A DNA stretch of 64,000 nt from assembly GCA_000442015.1 (NCBI GenBank), contig KE560903.1:49186-113185 (forward strand). The letters are read 5' to 3'. How positions within the stretch are numbered: the first letter of the stretch is position 1; each line of letters opens with the position of its first letter. Source of the stretch: Rozella allomycis CSF55 (lineage: Eukaryota; Rozellomycota). Position numbers and translations under genes: made by a program. The notes below the pieces were generated by a model that saw nothing but the letters and a program-made list of their open reading frames with translations, searched no databases and had not been told where the DNA came from. Below, piece by piece: positions 1 through 11,238 of the stretch.

Positions 1-197
1 AAACTGTGTCTCATTCAGCACTCGGGTTAGCTATTTTCCGAAGACAATATATATGAGTAGCCAAAAATAGGTACACACAGTGTATCCAATAGGATAATTA
101 TCCCCGAGAATCTGATTGAATTAAAATGGGATTATCTTTTTCAGCAAATGTAATAGCAAGTTAGACTTCGCCACCCTGTGTCTTCCTTGATATTGAT

Positions 198-1325
198 ATG
201 AACAGTCCAGATTATATTAAACATTCTTTTAAAACTCAAAATCTTGAATACAATAAGGAAAATAAGAATGAAATTAGTCATAAGATTGATCATAAATATC
301 AGCATAAAATCGTTGACAAAAAGGATGTATTTTCTAACGAAAAGGGCATAGATAATACGAAATTGTATGCAACATATTTTTAGCTGTAAAGGCCAAGAAG
401 ATGGTGTTTAGATGACTTTGAAGTTGGGAAGCCATTAGGGAAGGGTCGATTCGGACATGTTTACATGGCAAGGGAAAAGAGAAGCGGTTATGTTGTTGCC
501 TTGAAAATTCTATTCAAAACTCAATTGCAAAGCTTACAAGTGGAGTGTCAGTTAAGGCGAGAAATCGAAATTCAATCACATCTTAGGTAAGATTCATCTT
601 GAATTTTAGTAGACATCCAAACATCTTAAGGCTATATGGGTATTTCTATGATGAAAAGAGGGTCTTTTTAATTCTTGAATATGCTCCTAAAGGAGAATTA
701 TTTAAACTGCTTCAAATAACCCACAAATTTTCAGAGAACGTAGCCTCAAGGGTATGTAATGTCATTTTTATAAATATAATTAGTATATTTTTCAGTTAGC
801 AAACGCTTTACGCTACCTTCATGGCAAACATGTGATTCACAGAGATATTAAACCTGAAAATATATTAATAGGACTTGATGGGCAACTTAAAATATCTGAT
901 TTTGGATGGTCTGTTCATGCACCGGGCCAAAGGTAATATGATTTTTTTGTGTATAAAGGCGAATGACTATGTGTGGCACCTTGGATTACTTACCCCCAGA
1001 GATGGTTGTTACAGTGCCACATAATCATAAAGTAGATTTATGGTCTTTAGGCGTACTTTGTTTCGAGTTTATTGTTGGATCTGCTCCTTTCGAACCAGAT
1101 TCAGGACCCGAAACATTTCCTTATACCAAAACGTATCACAACATCGTTCATTCAGATATCAAATTTCCTGAATCTGTTACCGATGTCGCCAAAGATTTTA
1201 TTAAAGGAGTAAGTGTTAATTATATTGTAGCAAAGCTATTGAGAAAAGATCCTGAAGAGAGGTTTACGATAGACCAAGTCCTCGATCACCCCTGGATTAC
1301 AATGCATAATAAAACTATTTTATAA
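198..1325 (+). CDS. Aurora-type serine/threonine protein kinase
   Basis: Aurora kinases drive spindle assembly, chromosome attachment and cytokinesis. Six exons (198-364, 392-586, 613-751, 796-932, 959-1208, 1236-1325) join into 325 residues; introns are 27, 26, 44, 26 and 27 nt. About 60 divergent residues precede a kinase domain with the Gly loop [10 protein letters not shown], catalytic [14 protein letters not shown], and an activation loop [15 protein letters not shown] that matches the Aurora signature [29 protein letters not shown] across the second junction is also Aurora-typical. The C-terminal lobe ends [19 protein letters not shown]. There is a single Aurora-like kinase here, so A versus B class cannot be assigned. 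The first ATG with a usable splice path was taken as the start. Confidence 0.93.
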
Positions 1326-1354
1326 ATTTTGAATTTAAAATAATGCGGTTTATT

Positions 1355-3179
1355 TTATAATGCGCTTGATTTCGAAACCTCATTGTCGGTAACATCAGTT
1401 TGCTGCTTTCCTAGTAAACTGTTCTTAATTCCGTATGAAAAATATATAACAAGCCCGATAAGAGTCCATACCAAAAATTGTACGACTACCTGAGATTTAA
1501 ATACAACAGTATCTCCAGTTTTTCCAACTAATTGAGTACAAACGAGAAAATTGTTTAGGAGAATAGCAAAGCATGGAAGAAAAGGTACGAATGGACAACT
1601 AAATTCATTTGATTCATTTGTGTTTTGTACTTCCTTGTCAGAAAAGAATAAATAAACAATATAGATGAAGGGCAAGAGAACTATCAAGCCACCAACGATA
1701 AATCCATACATTTCAAGTTGTAGGTGATACAAAAATGAAGATATTAACGTACCAAAAAAGAAAACTATAATGGAAATGAGTGATTTAGAGTAGATTTGGG
1801 GGCGATTTCTAGTGCGAAGAACAATCAATGAAGCAGCAATCACACTAAAACCTAGCAATGATCCAAATGAGACCATATCTTCTGTATATTCATCGTGTAT
1901 GAACATTGCATTTAAAGCGGTGATTAAACCAGTAAAAATAATACCNTGCAGCAATCACACTAAACCCTAGCAATGAACCAAATGAGACCATATCTTCTGT
2001 GTATTCATCATGTATGAACATTGCATTTAAAGCGGTGATTAAACCAGTAAAAATAATACCGAACGTAGCGTTGCCACCCTTGTTTAGAACGCCGAATCTT
2101 TTTGGCAATAATCCATCTTTAGCCATAGCATAAAAGATTCTTGGTTGCCCTACAATACACGCGAACAAAGTTGCCATCATACAAAGCAGTGCGCATCCAC
2201 CAACAAGTTTTCCAACTAAAGGTTTTCCAACACTTTCAAAGGCATTTATCAGAGGAGAATCTTTAGTAATATTGTCTGCACCCACCATTCCAACTATGGA
2301 TAATCCAGCACCAATGTAAAGGGTTGTTGCGACTGCAATCGTGGTCATGACTGCAATAGGAATGTCTTTTTTAGGTCTTTTGGCTTCTGCAGAAAGTGTA
2401 CAAATCGTATCAAATCCAATATATGAGAAGAACATTTGTTGAGCGCCCTTGCTAACACCTTCAAAACCAGATTTAAAAAAATTGTCCATATTTTCAATGT
2501 TGAAATGAGTCAGTCCAAAAATGATTATAACTAAAATGACGAGCAGATTCAAAGAAGTGATAAAGTTGTTGAATTTGGACCCTGCCTTCGTTCCCATTAA
2601 GGCGAGCAAGGTGAACACCCCGATTAAGAGACCCGCCATTATGTTTATACGGAATTCCCCAGATTCACTTGGGAATAAATTATACAAATACTGTGGCAAA
2701 ATATTATCAGAGATCATACTTTTGACATTAATGTTTTTGAACATGGCAGGTAGATAGGATTGTGACCAAGCGCCAGCAATAGAAGCAGCTGCAAATGAAT
2801 ACTCCAAGGTAAGATTCCAACCAATAAACCAGCCAATGAGCTCACCGATTGTAGAGTAAGCGTAAGTGTATGAAGAGCCTGATGCGGGAATTTTAGAGGC
2901 GAACTCGAGATAACAAAAAGCAGTTATTAAAGAAACAAGCCCTGATAAACCTGTTGACAGAACAATCGATCCTCCAACTTCTCGCGCTGTTCTACCAACG
3001 ACAGCGTACACACCGCTTCCAACAGTTGCAGCAATTCCGTATGTGATAAGATCATATAAGCGATAGGTGGGCACTATTTCGTCATTAACTGATTTTTCTA
3101 TAGGTTTCTTTCGCGTCAAGTTTTTGAATGAAAACATAAAAACGTGTGGCGCAGTTGGTTGGTCACGCAAAGTTTTCAT
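1355..3179 (-). CDS. Cationic amino-acid transporter (APC/SLC7 CAT family)
   Basis: This is a multi-pass plasma-membrane or vacuolar permease of the APC superfamily, closest in pattern to CAT transporters for arginine and lysine. Residues ~40-70 carry YRLYDLITYGIAATVGSG, the substrate-binding helix 1 motif; many hydrophobic helices follow, with FFSYIGFDTICTLSAEAKRP, the conserved CAT helix 6 region. The stretch is interrupted by one N (1946) flanked by a 113-bp duplication. Dropping one copy gives a continuous 569-residue frame (1710 nt), so the break is an assembly artefact. No intron is needed. It ends 29 bp from the convergent Aurora stop. Family is sure, substrate is inferred. Confidence 0.9.
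1833..2060. repeat. Unmerged contig overlap: 113-bp duplication around an N
   Basis: Bases 1833-1945 and 1948-2060 are direct copies separated by N at 1946 and one base. I count four mismatches in 113 bp. Both copies translate to the same transporter residues, so all four differences are synonymous. This is best read as two overlapping contig ends from different alleles rather than a real tandem repeat. Confidence 0.88.
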
Positions 3180-3292
3180 GATCAGTGTGGCTATAATTTA
3201 AGATTTATTGAGCTTGAATAATAATATGTTTCCCGATCTTCGACTATCATCATGAAAATGAGAGTTAAAAATAGATTTTTCCTATCTTGTAA

Positions 3293-4675
3293 CTAAAATA
3301 TCATTACCAATATGTACCCTTTTCGCTGTACCCAAAGATTTAATTTCCTATTGTCAAGCAAAGAATCGAATAAAATCAATCTTGATGGAATATTTGTATC
3401 GTTGAAAGAGGAATTCACGAATAAGAATGGATCATTGTAAAATTTGGAAGTTTCATCAATATATTGAGGTTTGGAAGAGCTAAAAATATCAAAAAAATAG
3501 TTTTACTTTAGAGGAGGTTCACATGTAAGCATACGAACGGTAACATTATTGTGAATGTAACTGTAAAGTGGTGTTGAGTGGCAAGGCATCATTAGAAACA
3601 GATCTCCGCCTTTGACATTCTCTCTAATATAATTAGTTATTTCTATAACCCCTCTTTGATGAACACATGAAAAATAAATAGCTAATGGTATATTAAAAAG
3701 TATAATGAGGAAAACAATAATCCTCGTCAATTTTCTGGACAGGGATTTCATTGACACGCCACAATATAAATGAATAATAGGTAGTATAGGATGAATGAAT
3801 CGAAATTCTTTATGTGATAGAGCGGAATAGAACAAGATTGTCGAAAATACGATTAATCCATATTCTTTACTAGGACTTTTGAAAAAACCAAATATAAATA
3901 ATGGGTATTGTATTGTACTTATGACCCAAACGCCCTGAGAGAAATACCAATGCCAAGGATGAGTTCCGTAAAAACTACTCAAGCCTCTGAGTACATTGAA
4001 CTCTAGAAAATTTAGCATTACAAAAACCAACCTTCCATAATATAATGAGTCCATGACTATACTTGCACACAACATCAATAAGCCTATAAGCACCATACTT
4101 TTCAATTGTTTATAGTTCAAGTACAAAATTTTACATAGTGGAATGATCCACATAATTATATTTGTTATTCTAAAACAGGAAGAAATAGATATAATTAGAT
4201 AAGCCAAGTGCTTATCTTTTTTAAGCAAAAGGAAAAGTATTGACGTCGAGAATAGTGTTTCCAGTGAATTCGCTAGCGATCGCGGTAACGCGTAAAAGTT
4301 CCACCACGAAACTACGCTATGGAAGACTGTCCAATTCGCCACTTCCTCTCCATATTTATTTTTGGCTACCAAATACAAAAAGTAATCAGTCATTGCCGCA
4401 AACGTTGCATTTAATATCTTTGGCCCGTAAATAACGAAATCATTGCTTTTAATAAAATATTTTTGTATCAAGTAAATTATGCAATATAGTAGAGGATGCA
4501 AAGAAGACCTTATTGCACTGACCCATTCCCATGTAATATAGCCATTACCATATACCACCTGATGTGCTGGCTCGAGTGACTGATAGTATTCATCAGGTAC
4601 ATGAAAAGTGGTTAGCAAAAATGAATTGAACAATCGGAATACGAATAGAATAAAGAACATTTTGCTGCCTCGCAT
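3293..4675 (-). CDS. PIGB: GPI mannosyltransferase 3 (PIG-B/Gpi10)
   Basis: This ER enzyme (GT22 family) adds the third mannose of the GPI anchor from dolichol-phosphate mannose. The two exons (3507-4675 and 3293-3479, minus strand) are split by a 27-nt intron and give 451 residues. Key signs are HVPDEYYQSLEPAHQVVYG (the GT22 HxDE-type acidic motif in the first lumenal loop), GYITWEW, YGTHPWHWYF, ALSHKEFRFIHP and the C-terminal MPCHSTPLYSYIH, all PIG-B hallmarks. Many membrane helices lie between. The exon 2 sequence (YIDETSKFYNDP, LILFDSLL) continues the family C terminus, which supports the splice. A second GPI enzyme, PIG-N, lies at 37-40 kb. Confidence 0.93.
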
Positions 4676-4767
4676 ATTCGATTTGAAATATTGGAAATAC
4701 TAGTAAAAGTTCAACGCAATATATTACAACTAAAAAGTAAAAAAATTCAGTCAAATATTTTATAGAA

Positions 4768-5115
4768 TCAATGTAGATTTAATATACCTTGAATGGTTAA
4801 TTTTATCTTAATTGATAACCAGTAAATGGTTTTGAATATTCCAATTTTGGATTCACTGTGATCCTTATCCTTCGCCGAATATTGATTGGCCGTGTCAGAT
4901 TCAGTATAATTTTGATTGGATTTTGAAAAATCGTTTTCTATATCTTCTTGAATTAGATAAAATGAAACGTAGCTTAATTCATGTATGCAATTTAATGCAG
5001 TGTCAAGTGTCTTACATTCATTTTCCGTTTCCGTCGGAAAAGCATTAATATTGCAGATCACTAAAAGTATTAAATACACTTTTGTTAGGACTAGCAAGCA
5101 ACTCATTTTCGTCAA
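4768..5115 (-). CDS. Small putative secreted protein
   Basis: This 115-residue ORF is not recognised. Residues 1-25 look like a signal peptide: charged MTK start, hydrophobic LLVLTKVYLILLVICN, and a likely cut near INA-FP. The mature part has two Cys (CKTLDTALNC), possible N-glycosylation at NYTES, and an acidic Asn/Ser-rich middle. A moderately hydrophobic segment near the C terminus (IYWLSIKIKL) could be an amphipathic helix. It sits between PIG-B and NECAP on the same strand. ATG TCx lies three codons after the first ATG; I kept the first. A small secreted effector is possible, but nothing in the sequence proves it. Confidence 0.55.
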   Translation of the reverse strand: MTKMSCLLVLTKVYLILLVICNINAFPTETENECKTLDTALNCIHELSYVSFYLIQEDIENDFSKSNQNYTESDTANQYSAKDKDHSESKIGIFKTIYWLSIKIKLTIQGILNLH

Positions 5116-5153
5116 TCAGTACACTATTAGTCTATAAGTGGCGCAAGGAAAAT

Positions 5154-5905
5154 TTAGAAAGTCGTCCAGCCTTTATTATCAACGTTATCAACTTTGGAAG
5201 AGACAGATTTTAAAAATGTTGTATGGTTCCCCACTGAATTTGACTGTGGCGGTGACAGTGACATGACCTTCGAAGCTGTGAATTGATCATCGTTATTTAC
5301 ATTTTTATCTAAACTTGAAGTATTATTTCCTTTATACATTTTTTAATTGTCATACTTTTGTATATTGATTCAATTGGTAAATTTAACATTTCACCTTCTT
5401 TCAAGGAAAAATCATGCACAGAAAATGTCGATGGAACAACAATTGATGATTTAGATTTTCTTATTATATAAAACTTACTTAACTTTACTTGGAGAAGTCC
5501 TGGAGGATTACGTTGAAGTCAAAAGCATCGTTTCTATCTTCAAAACCAAGACCTACAAATGCATGTTTGTTTGTATTGAGATCTACTAACTTCAATACAA
5601 AATATCTCGAGGAATCTGTGACTTGTTCAACTGAGCCATGTTCATATGGGCACTGTGCAAAAATCTCGTCATTTAAATATTGTAGACATAATTTTACTTG
5701 TTTTTGAATCTAACAGAATAATTACACATTTACTTTCATGGCCTTTAATTATTAATGACCCTTGCCATAGGAAGTGGCTCTCATTCCAATCTGACGCCCT
5801 TTAGTATCAACGGTGATATAATTACTTATGTCCTCTAGAAGCAGAATTTCTGGGTGGAATATTAAATACTTGAACATGTTTCACACGTAATAATTCAGTC
5901 TCCAT
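5154..5905 (-). CDS. NECAP: NECAP-family endocytosis protein (adaptin-ear binding)
   Basis: NECAPs bind AP-2 on clathrin-coated vesicles through a PH-like DUF1681 domain. The start METELLRVKHVQVFNIPPR is joined by a 27-nt intron (5799-5825) to HKASDWNESHFLWQGSL, then CVIILLDSKT, IFAQCPYEHGS, and YFVLKLVDLNTNKHAFVGLG and DRNDAFDFNVILQDF. Two 29-nt introns (5460-5488 and 5309-5337) lead to DFSLKEGEMLNLPI and a C-terminal WTTF that ends the protein, matching the WxxF alpha-ear binding motif of NECAPs. One junction, near 5665-5700 between DSKT and IFAQ, has no clean GT-AG solution in the right frame. It may be a sequence error or a non-standard intron. The start lies 24 bp from the divergent SBDS start. 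Confidence 0.85.
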
Positions 5906-5929
5906 TTCTGAAATTTAAGATTATTTTTT

Positions 5930-6799
5930 ATGAGCGCTATTTTTACACCTCTAAATCAAGTGAAACTTACAAATGTTTCTGTAGTGCGATTAAAAAAAGG
6001 AGGCAAAAGATTTGAAGTGGCATGTTACAAAAACAAAGTGATGGACTGGAGGCGAGGACTGTAAGATGCAAACATAAGACGGAACAAGGATATCAGATCT
6101 AAGCGAAGTAATACAAATCGATAAAGTATTTACTAATGTATCTAAAGGACAAGTAGCGAATCAAGAAGATTTATTGAAAAGTTTCAAAACAAACGAAACA
6201 AGTGAGATAATTGTTCAAGTAGGCCAAAATTTTAATTTATCATTGATAGATTTTGAAAAATGGGGAACTACAAGTTTCAGAAAAGGAAAGATTGAACCAA
6301 AACGAGAGAATGCTGAAAGACATAGTACACATTATTGCAGAAAAATCGGGTAAAATACAATAACTACCATGAAAGTTCATCCTGAAACCAAAAGACCTTA
6401 TACGATCACTATGATAGAAAAGGCACTTCTGGAATCACATTTTTCCTTGGTCCCAAACAAGACCGCCAAGGTTCAAGCATTAGATGCAATTAAACTACTG
6501 CAAGAAAAGAATATAATTCCGATCATTAGAGCCAGAATGCGAGTTCGAATTCAAATGCCTTCAAAAGACGCCAAAAGGGTAAAGGACAGAATATTGCAAT
6601 GCCTTATTAAAATTGAAGAAGAGGATTGGTCAGATACTTTTGACGCCGTAAGTATTCGACTTTTTGGAAATAGACCTGCCTGATTGACCCTGGACAATAT
6701 CGACTACTTTATGAATTAATTCAACAAGAATCAAAAGGGAAATGCATCCTCGAAATGTTGAATCTCAAAGATGTTGATGACAAGGAAGAAATTCTTTAA
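5930..6799 (+). CDS. SBDS: Ribosome maturation protein SBDS (Sdo1)
   Basis: SBDS works with EFL1 to release eIF6 from new 60S subunits. Five exons (5930-6060, 6089-6218, 6250-6349, 6376-6647, 6674-6799) join into 252 residues, the usual family length of about 250. The N-terminal FYSH domain reads [20 protein letters not shown] and [17 protein letters not shown]; the middle domain has [15 protein letters not shown]; the C-terminal ferredoxin-like domain has [16 protein letters not shown] and [13 protein letters not shown]. Introns are 28, 31, 26 and 26 nt. It converges on RPS19 with 27 bp between the stops. Confidence 0.96.
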
Positions 6800-6826
6800 A
6801 TAAATTATAAATGTTAAATACTATAT

Positions 6827-7384
6827 TTATTGCTTGCTGATTTTCTTTGAAACTTGGAGAGCGATACGGTCAAGATCTCTTTGGCCTTCAACAGTTATTT
6901 TGCGACCACTATTTAATTATTTTGTTTATACATACCCAGATGGCATCTTTTCCAATACTTTAATTTTTTCAAGTGATTGCATAACTTTTCTGGCAACAGA
7001 GCCTGATCCATCAGCATGGTGAGATGGTCTGTTACCACGGTTGACTCTACCACCATGGAGCTTTTTCAATGCACCAACACCAACACCTTGGCGCAAATAG
7101 ATATGTCTGGCAACAGAAGCCGCACGAATAAAGTACCAGTCAGGGTCATATGGTGCGAGTTCTTTGTAAGCACCGGTTTTTACAATATCAACCCATTTTG
7201 GAACATCAAATTTTCCAGACTTCTTTAAATGAGCAGCATATGCAGCGATAAATGATGCGGCTGGAACATCCTTGACAGTTATACCTCCGGTAACTCTAAA
7301 TATTAGATTTGCAAATATGATATTAAAAACTAGGCTTAAAAGATGTAAGAATGTGTCAGAAACTTAAAATTACCTCTCCATCAT
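6827..7384 (-). CDS. RPS19: 40S ribosomal protein S19 (eS19)
   Basis: This cytosolic small-subunit protein is needed for 18S rRNA maturation. Three exons (7374-7384, 6936-7295, 6827-6908) give 150 residues. The core reads KWVDIVKTGAYKELAPYDPD, WYFIRAASVARHIYLRQGVG, LKKLHGGRVNRGNRPSHHA and the C-terminal GRKITVEGQRDLDRIA, all S19-typical. Only four codons (MMER) precede the first intron, which is 78 nt, three times the usual length here. The second intron is 27 nt. Ribosomal-protein genes often keep a longer first intron near the start; RPL41 in this window does the same. Confidence 0.95.
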
Positions 7385-7711
7385 GTGTAGACAAGGGTCT
7401 ATTGGTTACGAAAAAAATTGAGGCTAAGTAGGAAATTTGGGAATTATGACCAGAGAATGAAAATTGATATAGACTGTTAAATATGACAATGTAATTAAGT
7501 TACATCAAAGGAACGTACTTATATGTAGGTTGACGAACTTGCTAATAGCATGAAGAATAGAATAGATCTCAAAAATTGTGCATTATAAACTCACAAAAAG
7601 TATCTAAGATTCCTGTTCTTGTTACACATTTTATTGAATTCTTGTTGATCGCTTCGATTCTTCAAACGCGTTTTTCGCAGAAATTGTCTTTTCTGATTAC
7701 AATAATAGTTT

Positions 7712-8471
7712 TTACTTCAAAAATAGTGATTTGTTCTTTCGAAACTCCCGAAGAATCTCGTCTATTGGTCTCATCTGCGGCTGTAATTTAAACCCATTCG
7801 ATTTTTTACATCTTATCCTGTCGTAGTAGACAGTAGACAAATTTTCCACTTTCCAGTAGTCCTCTTCTAGGGTAACAAATTTACCAAAATTATCGACAAC
7901 AATTGATGCTTTTGAGTGAAAAATATCCTATGAGGTATCAATTGAATCTTTACAACACAGTCGTATATATCATACATAAGGGCTATTTCGTCGTACCAAA
8001 CTATCGTGTTTTCGCCAACGTTTTGCCATCTAAAATTTTCTATTATATATCGCGCAAAAACGACTTCCGTTGAATTCACTGACTTGTACATATAACCATA
8101 AAGTTCATTCTTTTCAACAAGGATTTCGTCTAGATCAACGAAAAATAGAAATTTACGCTGGATTATTTCTTCATTCCTAAATCTGATTAAAGCCTTGGCA
8201 TTCTGGACAAAGAATGTGTCGATATAGTCTGCCCAAAAATCGATGTTTTGAAATGAATAATTGTGAAAGCCCATTTGGACCCAATTATAAGCCCTTTGGA
8301 TTCGGGTTACTGCCGGATGAAATAGACTAATGGACATATTAGTATTCATCAAAGCCTGGTACGTCAGCTGATTTGCGAGTACAGTGGCACAGTCAACCTA
8401 TAGGGCAATCAACGATCGGAAACGCAGGTCAAGGAAAATGATGGACAAGGGGAATAAATTACTTCGAGCAT
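7712..8471 (-). CDS. Hypothetical protein, possible GT92-like glycosyltransferase
   Basis: I do not recognise this firmly. The main exon holds DCATVLANQLTYQALMNTN, then FHNYSFQNIDFWADYID and KFLFFVDLDEILVEKNE. The hydrophobic strand followed by DLDE recalls the DxD-type metal site of family 92/DUF23 glycosyltransferases. A 26-nt intron after IYDCV restores IFHSKASIVVDNFGKFVTLE and EDYWKVENLSTVYYDRIRC. Its H-SKASIV part resembles the GT92 'HK-I' stretch. A first exon beginning MLEVIYSPCPSFS is joined by a 26-nt intron with an unusual GTTTCC donor, so the 5' end is tentative. The stop could also lie about 35 bp further downstream if one more mini-intron is used. Confidence 0.5.
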
Positions 8472-8534
8472 TTGAAATTAGATTGAAATAGCTTTGTCAG
8501 TTTGACAAGTTAATGATCAAATAGATAATCTTCT

Positions 8535-10217
8535 TTATTGAAAAAAGCTAGATAAAACAGACTGTGCAATCCTAGTAATTCTATCAACAGTGCCATTGAA
8601 ACTATCTCCGTCAAACACGCTGGGCACACCTTTTTCTGGAGGAAAGGGATCATGTGATCTAATATCTTTAGATGCTAATTCCCGTGGCAATTTCGCGTCG
8701 GCTATTTTAAGTTCTAATGAAGAAAATTTAATTGGAATACCGCAGACAAATAGGTGACGATAAATATCCAAAGGAATTCCACTATAATTATCATCTTTGC
8801 ACTGTTGGGATTTTGAAATTTCGGATTCTAACATCGGATTTGTAATGACCAACTCTAAGCCTCTTTTTATCCATTTGCTCAAATCAGGATTCTTCCATTC
8901 TGTTAGAAACCTCTCTATGTATATGGATTCTACAATCTTTAATCCAATTCTTGACTCAAGGGGAATCTGTTGAATCAATGATTCGAGGCCCAAGTTTAAT
9001 CCATGACTATCGTTTAAGGCTATTACAATGCGTGGATAATATAAAATGGCTTCTGATAATAAAACTTCAGATTCCCTAGTATTTCCTGAAAGGTATGTAG
9101 CCAGGGCTACTGAATATTTCCAATTAGGAAGTAAAGAGAATTCTTTTTCGTGAACTTTAAATATTTCCAAAAGAGACGAATACTGTGCGCTTTTTAAGGC
9201 GTAAAAATCCATCAGTAAGCTCATGCAGTAAGGGTCTTCTTCAACGTTTAAAGAAAAAATATATTTGGAAAACTCAAAGCAGGTTCTCCAACAGCCTTTC
9301 TGACTTTGATATTTTAAATGTCGAAATAGAATAAGATAAAATTGTCTGTTTTCATAATAATTAAAAGATAATATGTTTCTAGAGTTAACTTTAAAGGTAG
9401 GGTGAAATGATCGTTCAAAGGCGTACAATGCACGCTCTATTAAGTTTGCAGCACCTTGTGCGTCCCCACTGTGGCCTAAAAAGTCACTAACTGTTAACAA
9501 CGATGAAATATGGAATGGATTACTCCTTAGTAAGTGAGAAATCATATCAAAGTCATGCATATTACAACTTTGTAAATATTGTCTTTCAATTTCTTGATAT
9601 TGCATTAAATACTCAAATTTAAAACAAGAATATCCTAGTTTTAATAAACACTCGCGCTTGCCTTTATCGTCGCCTAGAAACTCCATTTTAATGCCAGGAC
9701 TTTGGAATTTCGGCCAATCTGATTTGGGAAATGCCAAAATGCTGTGCACGGTTTTGTTTTTTACGCGCTTGGATTCTTGATTGACCTAATTGTAAATAAC
9801 TAATCAAATTTACAATTTTTGCTCCAAACATCCGTTTCATTTCAATTTCCGGATCTAAATATTTGGTGTTCGCAAAAATGACTTTATGTGACTCTTGTAA
9901 TTCCTTAAAGCATGGTTTGTTATCATTAAATTTGCTCTCATCAAGTATATCATCAATCACAATTGACTCCTTTTTCTTTTTTAACTTTTTTTCATATTTT
10001 TTTTCCGTCAATGAAGTTAAACAGGAGAGGTCAGGACTCTGAAGTGATATTTCTTCATTTTCAAGCTGCGTTAATTAACAAACATGGAATTTACTAAATC
10101 AAACATATTTTCTTTTGCTGACACTTCTTGTACAATATCATCTGGGAAGTTTTCAATATTCTTTTCGTCGAAATGGTTATTTTTGGCTTGAAGTTTTTTT
10201 AGATTCCTGGAAGACAT
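8535..10217 (-). CDS. TCF25: TCF25/Rqc1-family ribosome quality control protein
   Basis: The TCF25 (NULP1) family includes yeast Rqc1, a ribosome-associated quality control factor that works with Ltn1 on stalled nascent chains. Three exons (10095-10217, 9814-10065, 8535-9785) give 541 residues, with introns of 29 and 28 nt. The start MSSRNLKKLQAKNNH matches the basic family N terminus (MSxRxLRRL). The Tcf25 domain is clear: SNPFHISSLLTVSDFLGHSG, AANLIERALYAFERSFHP, ENRQFYLILFRHLKYQSQKG and LPNWKYSVALATY. A Lys-rich linker (YEKKLKKKKES) lies at residues ~60-70. The start lies ~260 bp from the divergent FAM72 ATG chosen here. Confidence 0.9.
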
Positions 10218-10475
10218 GAAATTTCGTAAACTATAGAAACTTTGTTTTTACAAAATAAGAAATACAATACCACCATTAAATCTTGACGACCTGTCATGGC
10301 AACTAATTTGGTCGCTCCGTCACTTGCATAATTACATTAAGGGTAAGCATTTTTCAAAGTAATGATAAAGTTGCAAGCCGGATTCATATCTTTATTCAAA
10401 GTAAATTTCATTCACATTCGATTTTAGAACAACCTTCCGACCCAATCATTTTTAATTTCCGACTTGCTTCGTTTG

Positions 10476-11238
10476 ATGGCAGACCAATTATTAGAACAAC
10501 AACTTTCTTCAATGTATAGATTATCATTAAGTAGGCCAATGACGGCTAATGTTTCGACAAATAGAAATAGTGAATCCCGTGCTGCTATCCATCGCCAAAG
10601 CTCACTTGGCCCTACTTCAATGTTCCAGAATCCAAGATATGCCAACTCGAATACACAAGGCAGAATGAATCCTGCGTCATACATTTTGAGACAAACCATG
10701 ATTAACCAACACAACATAAGCCCACACTTTCGCCAGAAAGTTGTTTGCAAACTAAGGTGTCGCCATTGTTCACGGACAGTCTGTATGCGTGGTATGAAAG
10801 CTATTTTACTAGCGGATTCAAACGTAGAACTCTTCTCTACAGATCTGCCACCTAAAGGGTACAAAAACTGGGCATGTAAGATAGGGTTCAACTAGTAGAA
10901 GAAGATTACATGACAACTAATTGCCGATGTAAAATTAGAGATCTAGCATGCCTTACTTGGTAACATTGCCTTTTGATTGATATAGCGGAAACGTAATTGG
11001 TTATCACGTTACACAGCCATGCGAGACTTGCCTGGAGTCATGCAATAATGGCCATTTTTGGATGTACATATCTGAAGGCGTTATTCCTGAAGACAGAGTT
11101 GATTGCTCCTCTGGTAATATACTTTTGTACGTTTAATTTTTTGGGTCTTGTAAGCCTCTTCTTTGGGCTCATTTACCTCTCAGTGAACATGATTCTGAAG
11201 CCACATTAGTGGTGGAAATGGATAAGGGACTACGTTAA
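10476..11238 (+). CDS. FAM72: FAM72-family Cys-rich protein
   Basis: FAM72 proteins are small Cys-rich factors; the human one binds the uracil glycosylase UNG2. Exons 10476-10858, 10885-10959, 10986-11130 and 11155-11238 give 228 residues. The domain reads CKLRCRHCSRTVC, MKAILLADSNVELFSTDLPP, CRCKIRDLACLTCGN, GYHVTQPC, CETCLESCNNGHFWMY and LLWAHLP, in family order and with paired Cys suggesting zinc sites. The first two introns are 26 nt; the third is 24 nt with a GTTTAA donor and is less sure. A Ser-rich N-terminal extension (~100 residues) precedes the domain. An open frame upstream (10265-10335) may be an earlier exon; I chose the first in-frame ATG. Confidence 0.87.

Noticed and set aside
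1833-2060. A real tandem exon duplication in the amino-acid transporter
   Set aside because: The N between the copies, the exact frame restoration on collapse and the same pattern at other N sites point to unmerged contigs.
7576-7791. Plus-strand 71-residue ORF
   Set aside because: It is antisense to the coding frame EDYWKVENLSTVYYDRIRC...EILREFRKNKSL of the minus-strand gene and has no ATG-supported family match.
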